From NCBI GenBank assembly GCA_039177555.1, contig JBCDFV010000091.1:1-7428 (forward strand): a stretch of DNA of 7,428 bases. The letters are read 5' to 3'. Source of the DNA: JANQGH01 sp039177555 (GTDB taxonomy: Bacteria; Pseudomonadota; Alphaproteobacteria; DSM-16000; Inquilinaceae). Under the pieces are notes generated by a model. It was not told where the DNA came from. It worked only from the letters and a program-made list of their open reading frames with translations, and searched no databases. Positions within the stretch are counted from its first letter, which is position 1, and each line of letters opens with the position of its first letter. Positions 1-5,435 of the stretch are shown piece by piece. A program made the position numbers and the translations under genes.

Positions 1-23
1 ACTAACGGTCGGAAGGGCAGAAC

Positions 24-329
24 ATGGCCAAGATGAGCGCCGTTGAACGCAACAAAAAGCGCCAGCGACTGGTGACCCGGTATGCCGCCAAGCGTGCCGC
101 CCTGAAGGCGATCGCGGACGACAAGTCGGTGTCCGCCGAGGAACGCTTCAACGCATATCAGAAGCTGTCGAAATTGCCGCGCAACGCATCGCCGACCCGG
201 CTGCACAACCGGTGCGAGGTCACTGGCCGGCCGAAGGCGTACTACCGGCGGTTCAAGGTGAGCCGTATTGCGTTGCGCGAATTGGCCTCGTCCGGGCAGA
301 TCCCGGGCATGGTCAAGTCGAGTTGGTAG
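24..329 (+). CDS. rpsN: 30S ribosomal protein S14
   Basis: S14 is a small-subunit protein of the 30S head that contacts 16S rRNA near S3, S10 and S19. The 101-residue product matches the long form of the family. It has one cysteine (C64, in the HNRCEVTGRP stretch) in place of the two CxxC pairs of the zinc-binding short form, so it is the zinc-independent type. The C-terminal half (TGRPKAYYRRFKVSRIALRE, then GQIPGMVKSSW) is the conserved core. The start at 24 has GGAAGGG at 11-17, six bases upstream; the ATG at residue 4 would lie too far from it. The TAA at 3-5 could be the end of the preceding gene (rplE is expected there), but too little is present to say. The stop codon overlaps the ribosome-binding site of rpsH. 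Confidence 0.97.
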   Translation: MAKMSAVERNKKRQRLVTRYAAKRAALKAIADDKSVSAEERFNAYQKLSKLPRNASPTRLHNRCEVTGRPKAYYRRFKVSRIALRELASSGQIPGMVKSSW

Positions 330-342
330 GAGGATTGGGCAT

Positions 343-741
343 ATGTCGCTAAGCGATCCCCTGGGCGATCTGTTGTCGCGCATCCGCAACGGACAGCGGG
401 CAGGCAAGTCGGTCGTCGAAAGCCCGGCTTCGAAGCTCCGCGCCAACGTGCTGGAGGTGTTGAAGCGGGAAGGTTACATCCGCGGCTATTCGCGCGAAGA
501 TGTGCGGACCGGTATCGCCAACCTTCAGATCGAGCTGAAGTACCATGAAGGGCAGCCGGTGATCCGCCGCATCGACCGTGTGTCGACGCCGGGCCGCCGC
601 GTCTATTCCCGGATCAAGGATCTGCCGACCTATTATAACGGTTTGGGCATCCGGATCCTGTCGACGCCGCGTGGCGTCATGTCCGACGTCGAGGCCCGTG
701 CCGCCAATGTCGGTGGCGAGGTCTTGTGCGAAGTCTTTTAA
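343..741 (+). CDS. rpsH: 30S ribosomal protein S8
   Basis: S8 is a primary 16S rRNA-binding protein of the central domain (helix 21). In Escherichia coli it is also the translational repressor of the spc operon; whether it acts so here cannot be read from this sequence. The 132-residue product has the usual length. It begins MSLSDPLGDLLSRIRNGQ and ends with the family signature around GIRILSTPRGVMSDVEAR and GGEVLCEVF. An upstream in-frame ATG at 268 exists inside rpsN, but the extra 25 residues are unlike S8. TAGGAGG at 327-333, nine bases before 343, decides the start. That Shine-Dalgarno contains the rpsN stop codon, which suggests translational coupling. Confidence 0.97.
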   Translation: MSLSDPLGDLLSRIRNGQRAGKSVVESPASKLRANVLEVLKREGYIRGYSREDVRTGIANLQIELKYHEGQPVIRRIDRVSTPGRRVYSRIKDLPTYYNGLGIRILSTPRGVMSDVEARAANVGGEVLCEVF

Positions 742-754
742 GGGAGCTGGACTG

Positions 755-1288
755 ATGTCCCGCATCGGCAAACTTCCGGTGACCGTGCCGCAAGGCGTGG
801 AGCTGAAGGTCGACGGCCAGGAGGTCACGGCCAAGGGCAAGCGCGGCCAACTGCAACTCGTGGTCAACAGCGAGATCGCGGTTGCCCAGAATGACGGTCA
901 GGTGTCGGTCGAGCCGCGCTCGAACTCGCGCCAGGCCCGCATCATGTGGGCGACCACCCGCACGCTGATCAACAACATGGTGGTCGGCGTCAGTGACGGC
1001 TTCACCAAGAAGCTGGAGATCAACGGCGTCGGCTATCGCGCCCAGGTGCAGGGCAAGGATTTGGTCCTGCAGCTCGGCTTCAGCCATGAGGTGCGGTATC
1101 CGATACCGGACGGGATCGAGATCAAGTGCGAACGGCCGACGGCGATCGAGGTCTCCGGGCACGACAAGCAGAAGGTCGGCCAGGTGGCGTCCGAGATCCG
1201 TAGCTGGCGCCCGCCGGAGCCCTTCAAGGGCAAGGGCGTGAAGTACGAAGACGAAACCATCCTTCGCAAGGAAGGCAAGAAGAAGTAG
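755..1288 (+). CDS. rplF: 50S ribosomal protein L6
   Basis: L6 binds 23S rRNA domain VI near the sarcin-ricin loop and the factor-binding site. The 177-residue product has the normal length, with two similar alpha/beta domains. It begins MSRIGKLPVTVPQGVE. The middle carries NNMVVGVSDGFTKKLEINGV, and the C-terminal signature is RPPEPFKGKGVKYEDE. The reading frame is open upstream to 578, but that part overlaps rpsH and is not L6-like. AGGGAG at 741-746, eight bases before the ATG, supports the start at 755; its first base is the last base of the rpsH stop codon. The tail EGKKK is a usual lysine-rich end. Confidence 0.97.
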   Translation: MSRIGKLPVTVPQGVELKVDGQEVTAKGKRGQLQLVVNSEIAVAQNDGQVSVEPRSNSRQARIMWATTRTLINNMVVGVSDGFTKKLEINGVGYRAQVQGKDLVLQLGFSHEVRYPIPDGIEIKCERPTAIEVSGHDKQKVGQVASEIRSWRPPEPFKGKGVKYEDETILRKEGKKK

Positions 1289-1301
1289 GGCCTGGAAAGC
1301 G

Positions 1302-1664
1302 ATGCTGACGACCAAACGACTTCGCGATCGGCGCACGCAGCGCAACCGCAATCGGCTGCGCAAGCTGGGCCGGCTGCGCCCGCGGCTGAGTGTGTTCCGC
1401 TCGTCCAAACAGATCTATGTCCAGCTGATCGACGATACGGCCGGGCGAACCCTTGCCGCTGCCTCCAGCGTGGAGAAGGATCTGCGCGACAGCCTGAAGA
1501 CCGGTGCCGACATCGATGCGGCCAAGGCGGTCGGCAAGCGCATCGCCGAACGCGCCAAGGAGGCGGGCGTGACCAAGGTCGTGTTCGACCGCGGCGGCTA
1601 TCTCTATCACGGTCGGGTCAAGGCCCTGGCCGATGCGGCCCGCGAAGGCGGGCTGGACTTTTAG
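1302..1664 (+). CDS. rplR: 50S ribosomal protein L18
   Basis: L18 binds 5S rRNA in the central protuberance, together with L5 and L25. The 120-residue product has the usual length. It has a very basic, arginine-rich N-terminus (residues 5-28), the RLSVFRSSKQIYVQLIDD strand region, and the C-terminal core KVVFDRGGYLYHGRVKALAD and AREGGLDF, which is diagnostic. The ribosome-binding site is weaker than in its neighbours. GGAAAG at 1294-1299 is only two bases from the ATG. TAGGG at 1286-1290, formed by the rplF stop, is 11 bases away. Expression may therefore rely on ribosomes arriving from rplF; this is inference. The gap from rplF is 13 bases and the gap to rpsE is 15. Confidence 0.96.
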   Translation: MLTTKRLRDRRTQRNRNRLRKLGRLRPRLSVFRSSKQIYVQLIDDTAGRTLAAASSVEKDLRDSLKTGADIDAAKAVGKRIAERAKEAGVTKVVFDRGGYLYHGRVKALADAAREGGLDF

Positions 1665-1679
1665 GAAGGGGCCTGAGAC

Positions 1680-2258
1680 ATGGCACGCATGCAGCGCGAT
1701 GATCGGCGCGAAGACAGCGATCTGATCGAAAAGCTGGTCGGCATCAACCGGGTGGCCAAGGTGGTCAAGGGTGGCCGGCGCTTCGGCTTCGCGGCCATCG
1801 TCGTCGCCGGTGACGGGCGTGGCCGGGTCGGCTTCGGCTCCGGCAAGGCGCGCGAGGTGCCGGAAGCGATCCGCAAGGCGACCGAGCAGGCCAAGCGCAG
1901 CATGATCCGCGTACCCCTGCGCGAAGGCCGGACCCTGCACCACGACAAGAAGGGCCGGTTCGGCGCCGGCCAGGTGCTGCTGCGGGCCGCCCCGGCGGGC
2001 ACCGGCATCATCGCCGGCGGCCCTATGAGGGCCATCTTCGAGGCGCTGGGCGTGCAGGACGTTGTCGCCAAGTCGATCGGGTCGTCCAACCCGCACAACA
2101 TGATCAAGGCGACGTTCGAGGCGCTGAAAACCATTGAGGGCCCGCGGGCGGTTGCCGCGCGTCGGGGCAAGAAGGTCAGCGAACTGTCCGGCCGGCCGCC
2201 GAAGGCCGAGGCGGCCAATGATGCCGAGGCCGAGACCAAGGAGGCCGCGAATGGCTGA
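1680..2258 (+). CDS. rpsE: 30S ribosomal protein S5 with acidic C-terminal tail
   Basis: S5 lies on the back of the 30S subunit near S4 and S8 and affects decoding accuracy and mRNA unwinding at the entry channel. The 192-residue product has the N-terminal double-stranded-RNA-binding-like domain with the S5 signature (KGGRRFGFAAIVVAGDGRGR, about residues 30-49). The C-terminal domain includes GTGIIAGGPMRAIFEALGV (108-125) and SSNPHNMIKATFEAL. After about residue 171 comes a low-complexity tail rich in Ala and Glu (7 Ala and 4 Glu in the last 21 residues) that the E. coli protein (167 residues) lacks. The Shine-Dalgarno AGGAAGGGG at 1663-1671 includes the end of the rplR stop codon and sits eight bases from the ATG. 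The last codons overlap the start of rpmD by 8 bases. Confidence 0.97.
   Translation: MARMQRDDRREDSDLIEKLVGINRVAKVVKGGRRFGFAAIVVAGDGRGRVGFGSGKAREVPEAIRKATEQAKRSMIRVPLREGRTLHHDKKGRFGAGQVLLRAAPAGTGIIAGGPMRAIFEALGVQDVVAKSIGSSNPHNMIKATFEALKTIEGPRAVAARRGKKVSELSGRPPKAEAANDAEAETKEAANG
2238..2244 (+). promoter_or_regulatory. Ribosome-binding site of rpmD, inside the rpsE coding end
   Basis: AAGGAGG is a near-perfect anti-Shine-Dalgarno complement, six bases before the ATG at 2251. It decides the start of rpmD and shows that the unusual N-terminal extension of L30 is very probably translated. It is embedded in the AAG GAG codons (Lys-Glu) of the S5 tail, so coding and initiation signals are superimposed. 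Confidence 0.85.
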
Positions 2259-2625
2259 CGAAACCAAGGCAGTGGACGCGCCGGCCGAGGAAAAGCCGGC
2301 ACCGGCGAAGAAGCCCGCCGCCCGGAAGACGGCTGCGAAAGCTGAAGCAGCCCCGAAGGCTGCGCCAAAGAAGCCGGCGGCCAAGGCTTCGGCGAAGGCT
2401 GTCGCTGCCAAGACGCCGGCCAAGCCTAAGGCCAAGAAGGCCGGCCCGACGGTCACGGTGACACAGATCGGCAGCCCGATCGGTCGCCAGTCCTATCAGC
2501 GTAAGACGCTGATCGGCTTGGGCTTGAACAAGATGAACCGGACGCGCGAGCTTGAAGACACCCCTGCTGTGCGGGGCATGATCGAGAAGGTCAAGCATCT
2601 GGTTCGGGTCGAACAGCAAGGCTGA
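2251..2625 (+). CDS. rpmD: 50S ribosomal protein L30 with a 64-residue Ala/Lys/Pro-rich N-terminal extension
   Basis: L30 is a small 23S rRNA-binding protein. The usual bacterial protein is about 60 residues; this one is 124. Residues 66-124 are a clean L30 core (TVTVTQIGSPIGRQ, then LIGLGLNKMNRTRELEDTPA, VRGMIEKVKHLVRV). Residues 1-64 are low complexity, with 25 Ala, 16 Lys and 9 Pro, a net charge of about +11, and motifs such as PAKKPAARK, APKKPAAK and KPKAKK that resemble histone H1-like tails. The extension is in frame, has no stop, and is driven by AAGGAGG six bases before the ATG. The only internal start near the core is GTG at 2458, which lacks a clear ribosome-binding site and would cut off the first core residues. 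The start overlaps rpsE by 8 bases. The core identity is certain; the role of the extension is unknown, possibly extra rRNA contact or assembly. Confidence 0.93.
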   Translation: MADETKAVDAPAEEKPAPAKKPAARKTAAKAEAAPKAAPKKPAAKASAKAVAAKTPAKPKAKKAGPTVTVTQIGSPIGRQSYQRKTLIGLGLNKMNRTRELEDTPAVRGMIEKVKHLVRVEQQG

Positions 2626-2652
2626 GGCCGCTGGGGACACGCAGACGGGGTT

Positions 2653-2685
2653 GGGGCCCTCGGCGCATTGCCGCCGGCGGGCCCC
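2653..2685 (+). other. Strong stem-loop in the rpmD-rplO gap
   Basis: GGGGCCC (2653-2659) pairs perfectly with GGGCCCC (2679-2685). Inside, CGGCG (2661-2665) can pair with CGCCG (2672-2676), leaving a six-base loop and a small internal loop. No T-tract follows, so it is not a standard intrinsic terminator, and the operon clearly continues. It ends three bases before the rplO Shine-Dalgarno, so it could affect rplO initiation, transcript stability or RNA processing. This is a folding reading by eye, without energies. Confidence 0.55.
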
Positions 2686-2688
2686 TGT

Positions 2689-2693
2689 AAGGA
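2689..2693 (+). promoter_or_regulatory. Ribosome-binding site that decides the rplO start
   Basis: AAGGA lies immediately before an ATG at 2694 (no spacing) and nine bases before the in-frame ATG at 2703. Only the second spacing is workable for initiation, so the start is placed at 2703. A third, out-of-frame ATG sits at 2698. Confidence 0.7.
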
Positions 2694-2702
2694 ATGAATG
2701 TC

Positions 2703-3194
2703 ATGAAACTCAACGATCTTCGCGACAATGACGGCGCCCGCAAGGCGCGGACCCGTGTCGGTCGGGGCATCGGATCGGGCAAGGGCAAGACCGCCGGTCG
2801 CGGCCACAAGGGCCAGAAGAGCCGGTCGGGCGTGTCGATCAAGGGCTTTGAAGGCGGCCAAATGCCGCTCTATCGCCGTTTGCCCAAGCGCGGCTTCAAC
2901 AATGCGAAATTCGCCAAGACCTACGCGGTCGTGAATATCGGCGGGCTGCAACAGGCGATCGACGCCAAGCGCCTGAACGCGAAGGACAGGATCAGCGCCG
3001 GGGCCTTGCGCGAGGCCGGACTGGTCTCACGCAGGCATGACGGGATCAGCCTGTTGGCGAAGGGTGAGTTGAATACCAAGCTGACCATCGAGGTGGCGCG
3101 GGCGTCGAAGGCCGCGGTGGCCGCGGTCGAAAAGGCCGGTGGTCAAGTCATCGTGACAGGGGCCGCGACAACCGAAGCCTCGACGGAGGGCTGA
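2703..3194 (+). CDS. rplO: 50S ribosomal protein L15
   Basis: L15 binds 23S rRNA and acts late in 50S assembly. From the ATG at 2703 the product has 163 residues and begins MKLNDLRDNDGARKARTRVG, exactly where the family normally begins. The ATG at 2694 would add MNV and has no usable ribosome-binding spacing. The glycine- and lysine-rich N-terminal arm (GRGIGSGKGKTAGRGHKGQK), the FEGGQMPLYRRLPKRGF segment and the C-terminal signature (SLLAKGELNTKLTIEV through AVEKAGGQVIV) are all present. The last dozen residues (ATTEASTEG) are a nonconserved polar tail. It is separated from rpmD by 77 bases and from secY by 100, looser packing than in the genes before it. Confidence 0.96.
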   Translation: MKLNDLRDNDGARKARTRVGRGIGSGKGKTAGRGHKGQKSRSGVSIKGFEGGQMPLYRRLPKRGFNNAKFAKTYAVVNIGGLQQAIDAKRLNAKDRISAGALREAGLVSRRHDGISLLAKGELNTKLTIEVARASKAAVAAVEKAGGQVIVTGAATTEASTEG

Positions 3195-3226
3195 CGGCTC
3201 CCCAGCTATCGTCTTGCAATCACGGT

Positions 3227-3235
3227 TGGTATAAG
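3227..3235 (+). promoter_or_regulatory. Possible extended -10 promoter before secY
   Basis: TGGTATAAG fits an extended -10 element (TG, one base, then TATAAG). It lies in a locally AT-richer stretch in the 100-base gap between rplO and secY. No good -35 hexamer is found 16-18 bases upstream; TTGCAA at 3214-3219 is only ten bases away. A transcript would start near 3242, about 50 bases before secY, at a small stem-loop (GCCG, TGAA loop, CGGC at 3243-3254). It would give secY-adk some expression independent of the upstream genes. Weak evidence. Confidence 0.3.
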
Positions 3236-3294
3236 GTGCGCGGCCGTGAACGGCGAAGGGTCGTCGGGCGCGCTGTCGTAAGCCAGAGGACGAT

Positions 3295-4638
3295 ATGGCA
3301 TCTGCCGCTGAACAACTTGCTGCCAATCTGAACTTCGGTGCCTTTGCCAAGGCGACCGAGCTTAAGAAGCGTATCTGGTTTACGCTTGGCGCCCTGATCG
3401 TTTACCGCATCGGCACCTACATCCCCCTGCCGGGCATCGACCCGACGGTGTTGACGGAGCTGTTCCAAAGCCAGGGCGGTGGTCTGCTGGGCATGTTGAA
3501 CATGTTCTCCGGCGGCGCGCTTGGCCGGATGACGATCTTCGCGCTCAACATCATGCCGTACATCTCGGCCTCGATCATCATGCAGCTCATGACGGCGGTC
3601 TCGCCGAGCATGGAGCAGTTGAAGAAAGAGGGCGAGTCGGGCCGCAAGAAGATCAATCAGTACACCCGTTATTTGACTGTGCTGTTGGCGGCGGTCCAGG
3701 GCTATGGCCTTGCCATCGCCTTGGAAGGCGCCGTGGGCTCCAGCGGTCCGGCGGTGATCGATCCCGGCTGGTTCTTCCGCTTCTCCACGGTCATCACCAT
3801 CGTCGGCGGCGTGATGTTCCTGATGTGGATGGGCGAGCAGATTACCGCGCGCGGCGTCGGCAACGGCATCTCGCTGATCATCTTCGCCGGCATCGTCGCC
3901 GAACTGCCGCGGGCCCTGGTGGGCACGCTGGAGTTGGGCCGTCAGGGCGCCCTGTCGGCCTTCGTGATCATCGGCCTGTTGGTCATGGCCATCGTCGTCA
4001 TCGCCTTCATCGTGTTCATGGAGCGGGCGCAGCGACGGGTCATTGTCCAGTATCCCAAACGACAGGTCGGCAACCGCATGTTTGGCGGCGAGTCGTCCCA
4101 CCTGCCGCTGAAGCTGAACACGGCCGGCGTCATCCCCCCGATCTTCGCGTCCTCGCTGCTTCTGCTGCCGGCGACGCTGATCGGCTTTTCCGGCGGCGAC
4201 AGCCCGGGCTGGGTGCAGTTCATTTCGATCATGCTGGGCCATGGCCAGCCGCTGTACCTGATCCTCTATGCCGCGCTGATCATCTTCTTCTGCTTCTTCT
4301 ACACCGCCATCGTCTTCAATCCCGAGGAGACGGCGGACAACCTGAAGAAGTATGGCGGCTTCGTGCCGGGCATTCGGCCTGGCGCCAACACGGCGGCCTA
4401 TCTCGACTACGTGCTGACGCGGGTTACCACGATTGGTGCGACCTACCTCACGGCCGTCTGCCTGCTGCCGGAGTTCTTGATCTCGCAATACGCCATCCCG
4501 TTCTATTTCGGCGGCACCAGCCTGCTGATCGTGGTGACGGTGACGCTGGACACGGTGGCGCAGATCCACTCGCATTTGATGGCGCACCAGTATGAAGGTC
4601 TAATCAAGAAAGCGAAGCTTCGGGGACGGCGGGGATGA
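3295..4638 (+). CDS. secY: Protein translocase channel subunit SecY
   Basis: SecY is the inner-membrane pore of the Sec translocon, working with SecE, SecG and SecA or the ribosome. The 447-residue product has the usual length and about ten hydrophobic segments, the first at residues 27-44. Recognisable parts in order: the periplasmic plug region (about 60-80, GGGLLGMLNMFSGGALGRMT), the family signature NIMPYISASIIMQLMT (85-100), YTRYLTVLLAAVQGYG (123-138), the cytosolic C4 loop with ERAQRRVIVQYPKRQ (243-257), and the C5 loop FNPEETADNLKKYGGFVPG with its conserved arginine (R361, corresponding to E. coli R357), which contacts SecA or ribosomes. The ATG at 3295 follows GAGGA at 3286-3290 with four bases between. 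The stop overlaps the adk start as ATGA (4635-4638), implying coupled translation. Confidence 0.98.
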   Translation: MASAAEQLAANLNFGAFAKATELKKRIWFTLGALIVYRIGTYIPLPGIDPTVLTELFQSQGGGLLGMLNMFSGGALGRMTIFALNIMPYISASIIMQLMTAVSPSMEQLKKEGESGRKKINQYTRYLTVLLAAVQGYGLAIALEGAVGSSGPAVIDPGWFFRFSTVITIVGGVMFLMWMGEQITARGVGNGISLIIFAGIVAELPRALVGTLELGRQGALSAFVIIGLLVMAIVVIAFIVFMERAQRRVIVQYPKRQVGNRMFGGESSHLPLKLNTAGVIPPIFASSLLLLPATLIGFSGGDSPGWVQFISIMLGHGQPLYLILYAALIIFFCFFYTAIVFNPEETADNLKKYGGFVPGIRPGANTAAYLDYVLTRVTTIGATYLTAVCLLPEFLISQYAIPFYFGGTSLLIVVTVTLDTVAQIHSHLMAHQYEGLIKKAKLRGRRG

Positions 4639-5216
4639 ACATCATACTGTTGGGCCCGCCTGGTGCCGGCAAGGGCACGCAGGCGAAGAGCCTTGAGCGC
4701 GATCATGGCCTCAAACAGCTTTCGACCGGCGACATGTTGCGCGCGGCCATTGCCAGCGGCAGCGACCTTGGCCGCAAGGCCCAGGTGATCATGGATGCCG
4801 GCCAGCTGGTGTCCGACGACATCATGGTGGCGATGATCGCCGACCGGATTGAACAACCGGACTGCGCGCAGGGCTTCATTCTGGACGGGTTTCCCCGCAC
4901 GGTGCCCCAGGCCGAAGCGCTCGACACCATGTTGGCCGAAAAGGACAAGCAGCTCGACGCCGTGATCGAGATCAAGGTCGACGAAGCCGCCCTGTTCCAG
5001 CGAATCGAAACCCGCATAGCCGAAACACCGGCGGATCAGCGGCGGGGCGATGATTCGGCGGAAACCTTGAGGACGCGGCTTGAGGTCTATCACCGCCAGA
5101 CCGCTCCCATTCTGCCCTATTACCGCGAGCGTGGCATCCTGCGCACGGTCGACGGCATGGCGCCGATCGAGATCGTGGCATCGTCCATCGACGAGATTTT
5201 GAAAGAGGCGGTGTAG
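4635..5216 (+). CDS. adk: Adenylate kinase, short-lid type
   Basis: Cytoplasmic nucleoside monophosphate kinase that interconverts ATP + AMP and 2 ADP, balancing adenylate pools. The 193-residue product starts with the P-loop GPPGAGKGT (7-15). It continues with the AMP-binding LSTGDMLR (29-36, R36) and the signature FILDGFPRT (81-89, with D84 and R88), and has lid-side arginines around RRGDD (136-140) and RTRL (146-149). The lid between about 125 and 140 is short and has no cysteines, so this is the short form without the inserted zinc-finger-like lid of about 215-residue enzymes. The start is fixed by family wording (MNIILLGPPGAGKGTQ) and by the ATGA overlap with secY. No strong Shine-Dalgarno of its own is seen (only GGCGGGG at 4628-4634), consistent with re-initiation after secY. 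Confidence 0.97.
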   Translation: MNIILLGPPGAGKGTQAKSLERDHGLKQLSTGDMLRAAIASGSDLGRKAQVIMDAGQLVSDDIMVAMIADRIEQPDCAQGFILDGFPRTVPQAEALDTMLAEKDKQLDAVIEIKVDEAALFQRIETRIAETPADQRRGDDSAETLRTRLEVYHRQTAPILPYYRERGILRTVDGMAPIEIVASSIDEILKEAV

Positions 5217-5243
5217 CCCCGCTGTCCTGTTGACTTAGCGGGG
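5217..5243 (+). terminator. Stem-loop directly after adk, possible weak or partial terminator
   Basis: CCCCGCT (5217-5223) pairs perfectly with AGCGGGG (5237-5243), starting on the first base after the adk stop. A second small pairing, GTC (5224-5226) with GAC (5232-5234), can form inside the loop. The downstream sequence is only mildly T-rich (TATATTT at 5252-5258), so it lacks a proper T-tract. It may weaken readthrough from adk or protect the 3' end of the upstream message. Its 3' part overlaps the promoter described at 5230-5257. Confidence 0.4.
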
Positions 5244-5257
5244 CCAATCACTATATT
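5230..5257 (+). promoter_or_regulatory. Sigma70-type promoter for rpsM-rpsK-rpoA
   Basis: The -35 is TTGACT (5230-5235) and the -10 is TATATT (5252-5257), separated by 16 bases. Each hexamer differs from the TTGACA/TATAAT consensus at one position, in a GC-rich background where such matches are uncommon. Transcription would begin near 5264, about 170 bases before rpsM. This is the boundary where the alpha operon starts in many bacteria, so an independent promoter is plausible. The -35 lies within the loop of the stem-loop that follows adk. Confidence 0.65.
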
Positions 5258-5285
5258 TCGCGCTTCCCTGGGGGCGGCGACGTGC

Positions 5286-5325
5286 CCGGCAAGAAGCCGT
5301 TCGCGCGTCCGGTAAGAAGCCGGTC
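5286..5325 (+). repeat. Two imperfect 17-base direct repeats forming stem-loops with the same AAGAA loop
   Basis: The copies at 5286-5302 and 5309-5325 match at 15 of 17 positions and are offset by 23 bases. Each places AAGAA between complementary arms. The first has CGGC/GCCG. The second has CCGG/CCGG plus a T-G wobble next to the loop. Because the offset is not a multiple of three, they are not a coding repeat. They lie in the rpsM leader. Confidence 0.5.
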
Positions 5326-5423
5326 AGCGTGGCGACATCATCAAAGGCAAACCCGGTGCGGCAGGGCCGGCTCGACCCCAGCGGTCGATCGGTCAGCGGC
5401 AGCACCGCAGGTGGCAACGAAAG

Positions 5424-5428
5424 AGGAG
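5424..5428 (+). promoter_or_regulatory. Ribosome-binding site of rpsM (GTG start)
   Basis: AGGAG lies seven bases before the GTG at 5436. The strong site and good spacing confirm the non-ATG start, which also gives the usual S13 N-terminus. No in-frame ATG lies nearby that would yield a sensible protein. Confidence 0.8.
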
Positions 5429-5435
5429 TGAGGGC

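Larger units (their letters stand above)
5264..5435 (+). promoter_or_regulatory. Long structured leader of the rpsM-rpsK-rpoA transcript
   Basis: The region between the predicted transcription start and the rpsM GTG is about 170 bases long, much more than initiation needs. By eye it can form several small stem-loops: CGGC-AAGAA-GCCG (5287-5299), a related one at 5309-5323, TCGACC-CCAGC-GGTCGA (5372-5388) and GCGG-CAGCA-CCGC (5396-5408). It ends in the strong ribosome-binding site AGGAG (5424-5428). In E. coli the alpha operon leader is a target for repression by S4; this leader does not visibly resemble that pseudoknot. An autoregulatory role is inference. A 49-codon GTG-started frame (5282-5431) crosses it but does not look like a gene. 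Confidence 0.35.

Noticed and set aside
268..342. Upstream in-frame extension of S8 from an ATG inside rpsN
   Set aside because: The added residues are not S8-like and the strong TAGGAGG site points to the ATG at 343.
578..754. Upstream in-frame extension of L6
   Set aside because: The added residues come from the rpsH coding region in another frame; the ribosome-binding site and family N-terminus place the start at 755.
2260..2440. Ala/Lys-rich stretch of rpmD as a separate histone-like gene or a gene fusion
   Set aside because: It is in frame with L30, with no stop or second ribosome-binding site between them, and low complexity gives no support for an independent domain.
1224..2456. A 410-codon open frame on the minus strand opposite rplR, rpsE and rpmD
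   Set aside because: It is a low-complexity Ala/Gly/Arg product of GC-rich codon bias, spans three certain genes, and has no recognisable motif.
2694..2702. Alternative L15 start three codons upstream
   Set aside because: The AAGGA site directly abuts this ATG, leaving no spacing, and the family N-terminus starts at 2703.
3220..4587. A 455-codon open frame on the minus strand opposite secY
   Set aside because: It lies wholly opposite secY, is full of His, Arg, Asp and Gln from reversed GC-rich codons, resembles no family I know, and secY on the other strand is unambiguous.
5282..5431. A 49-codon GTG-started frame in the rpsM leader, ending four bases before rpsM
   Set aside because: It is arginine-rich with no recognisable family and no convincing ribosome-binding site. 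It could be a leader peptide, but chance openness in GC-rich DNA is the simpler reading.
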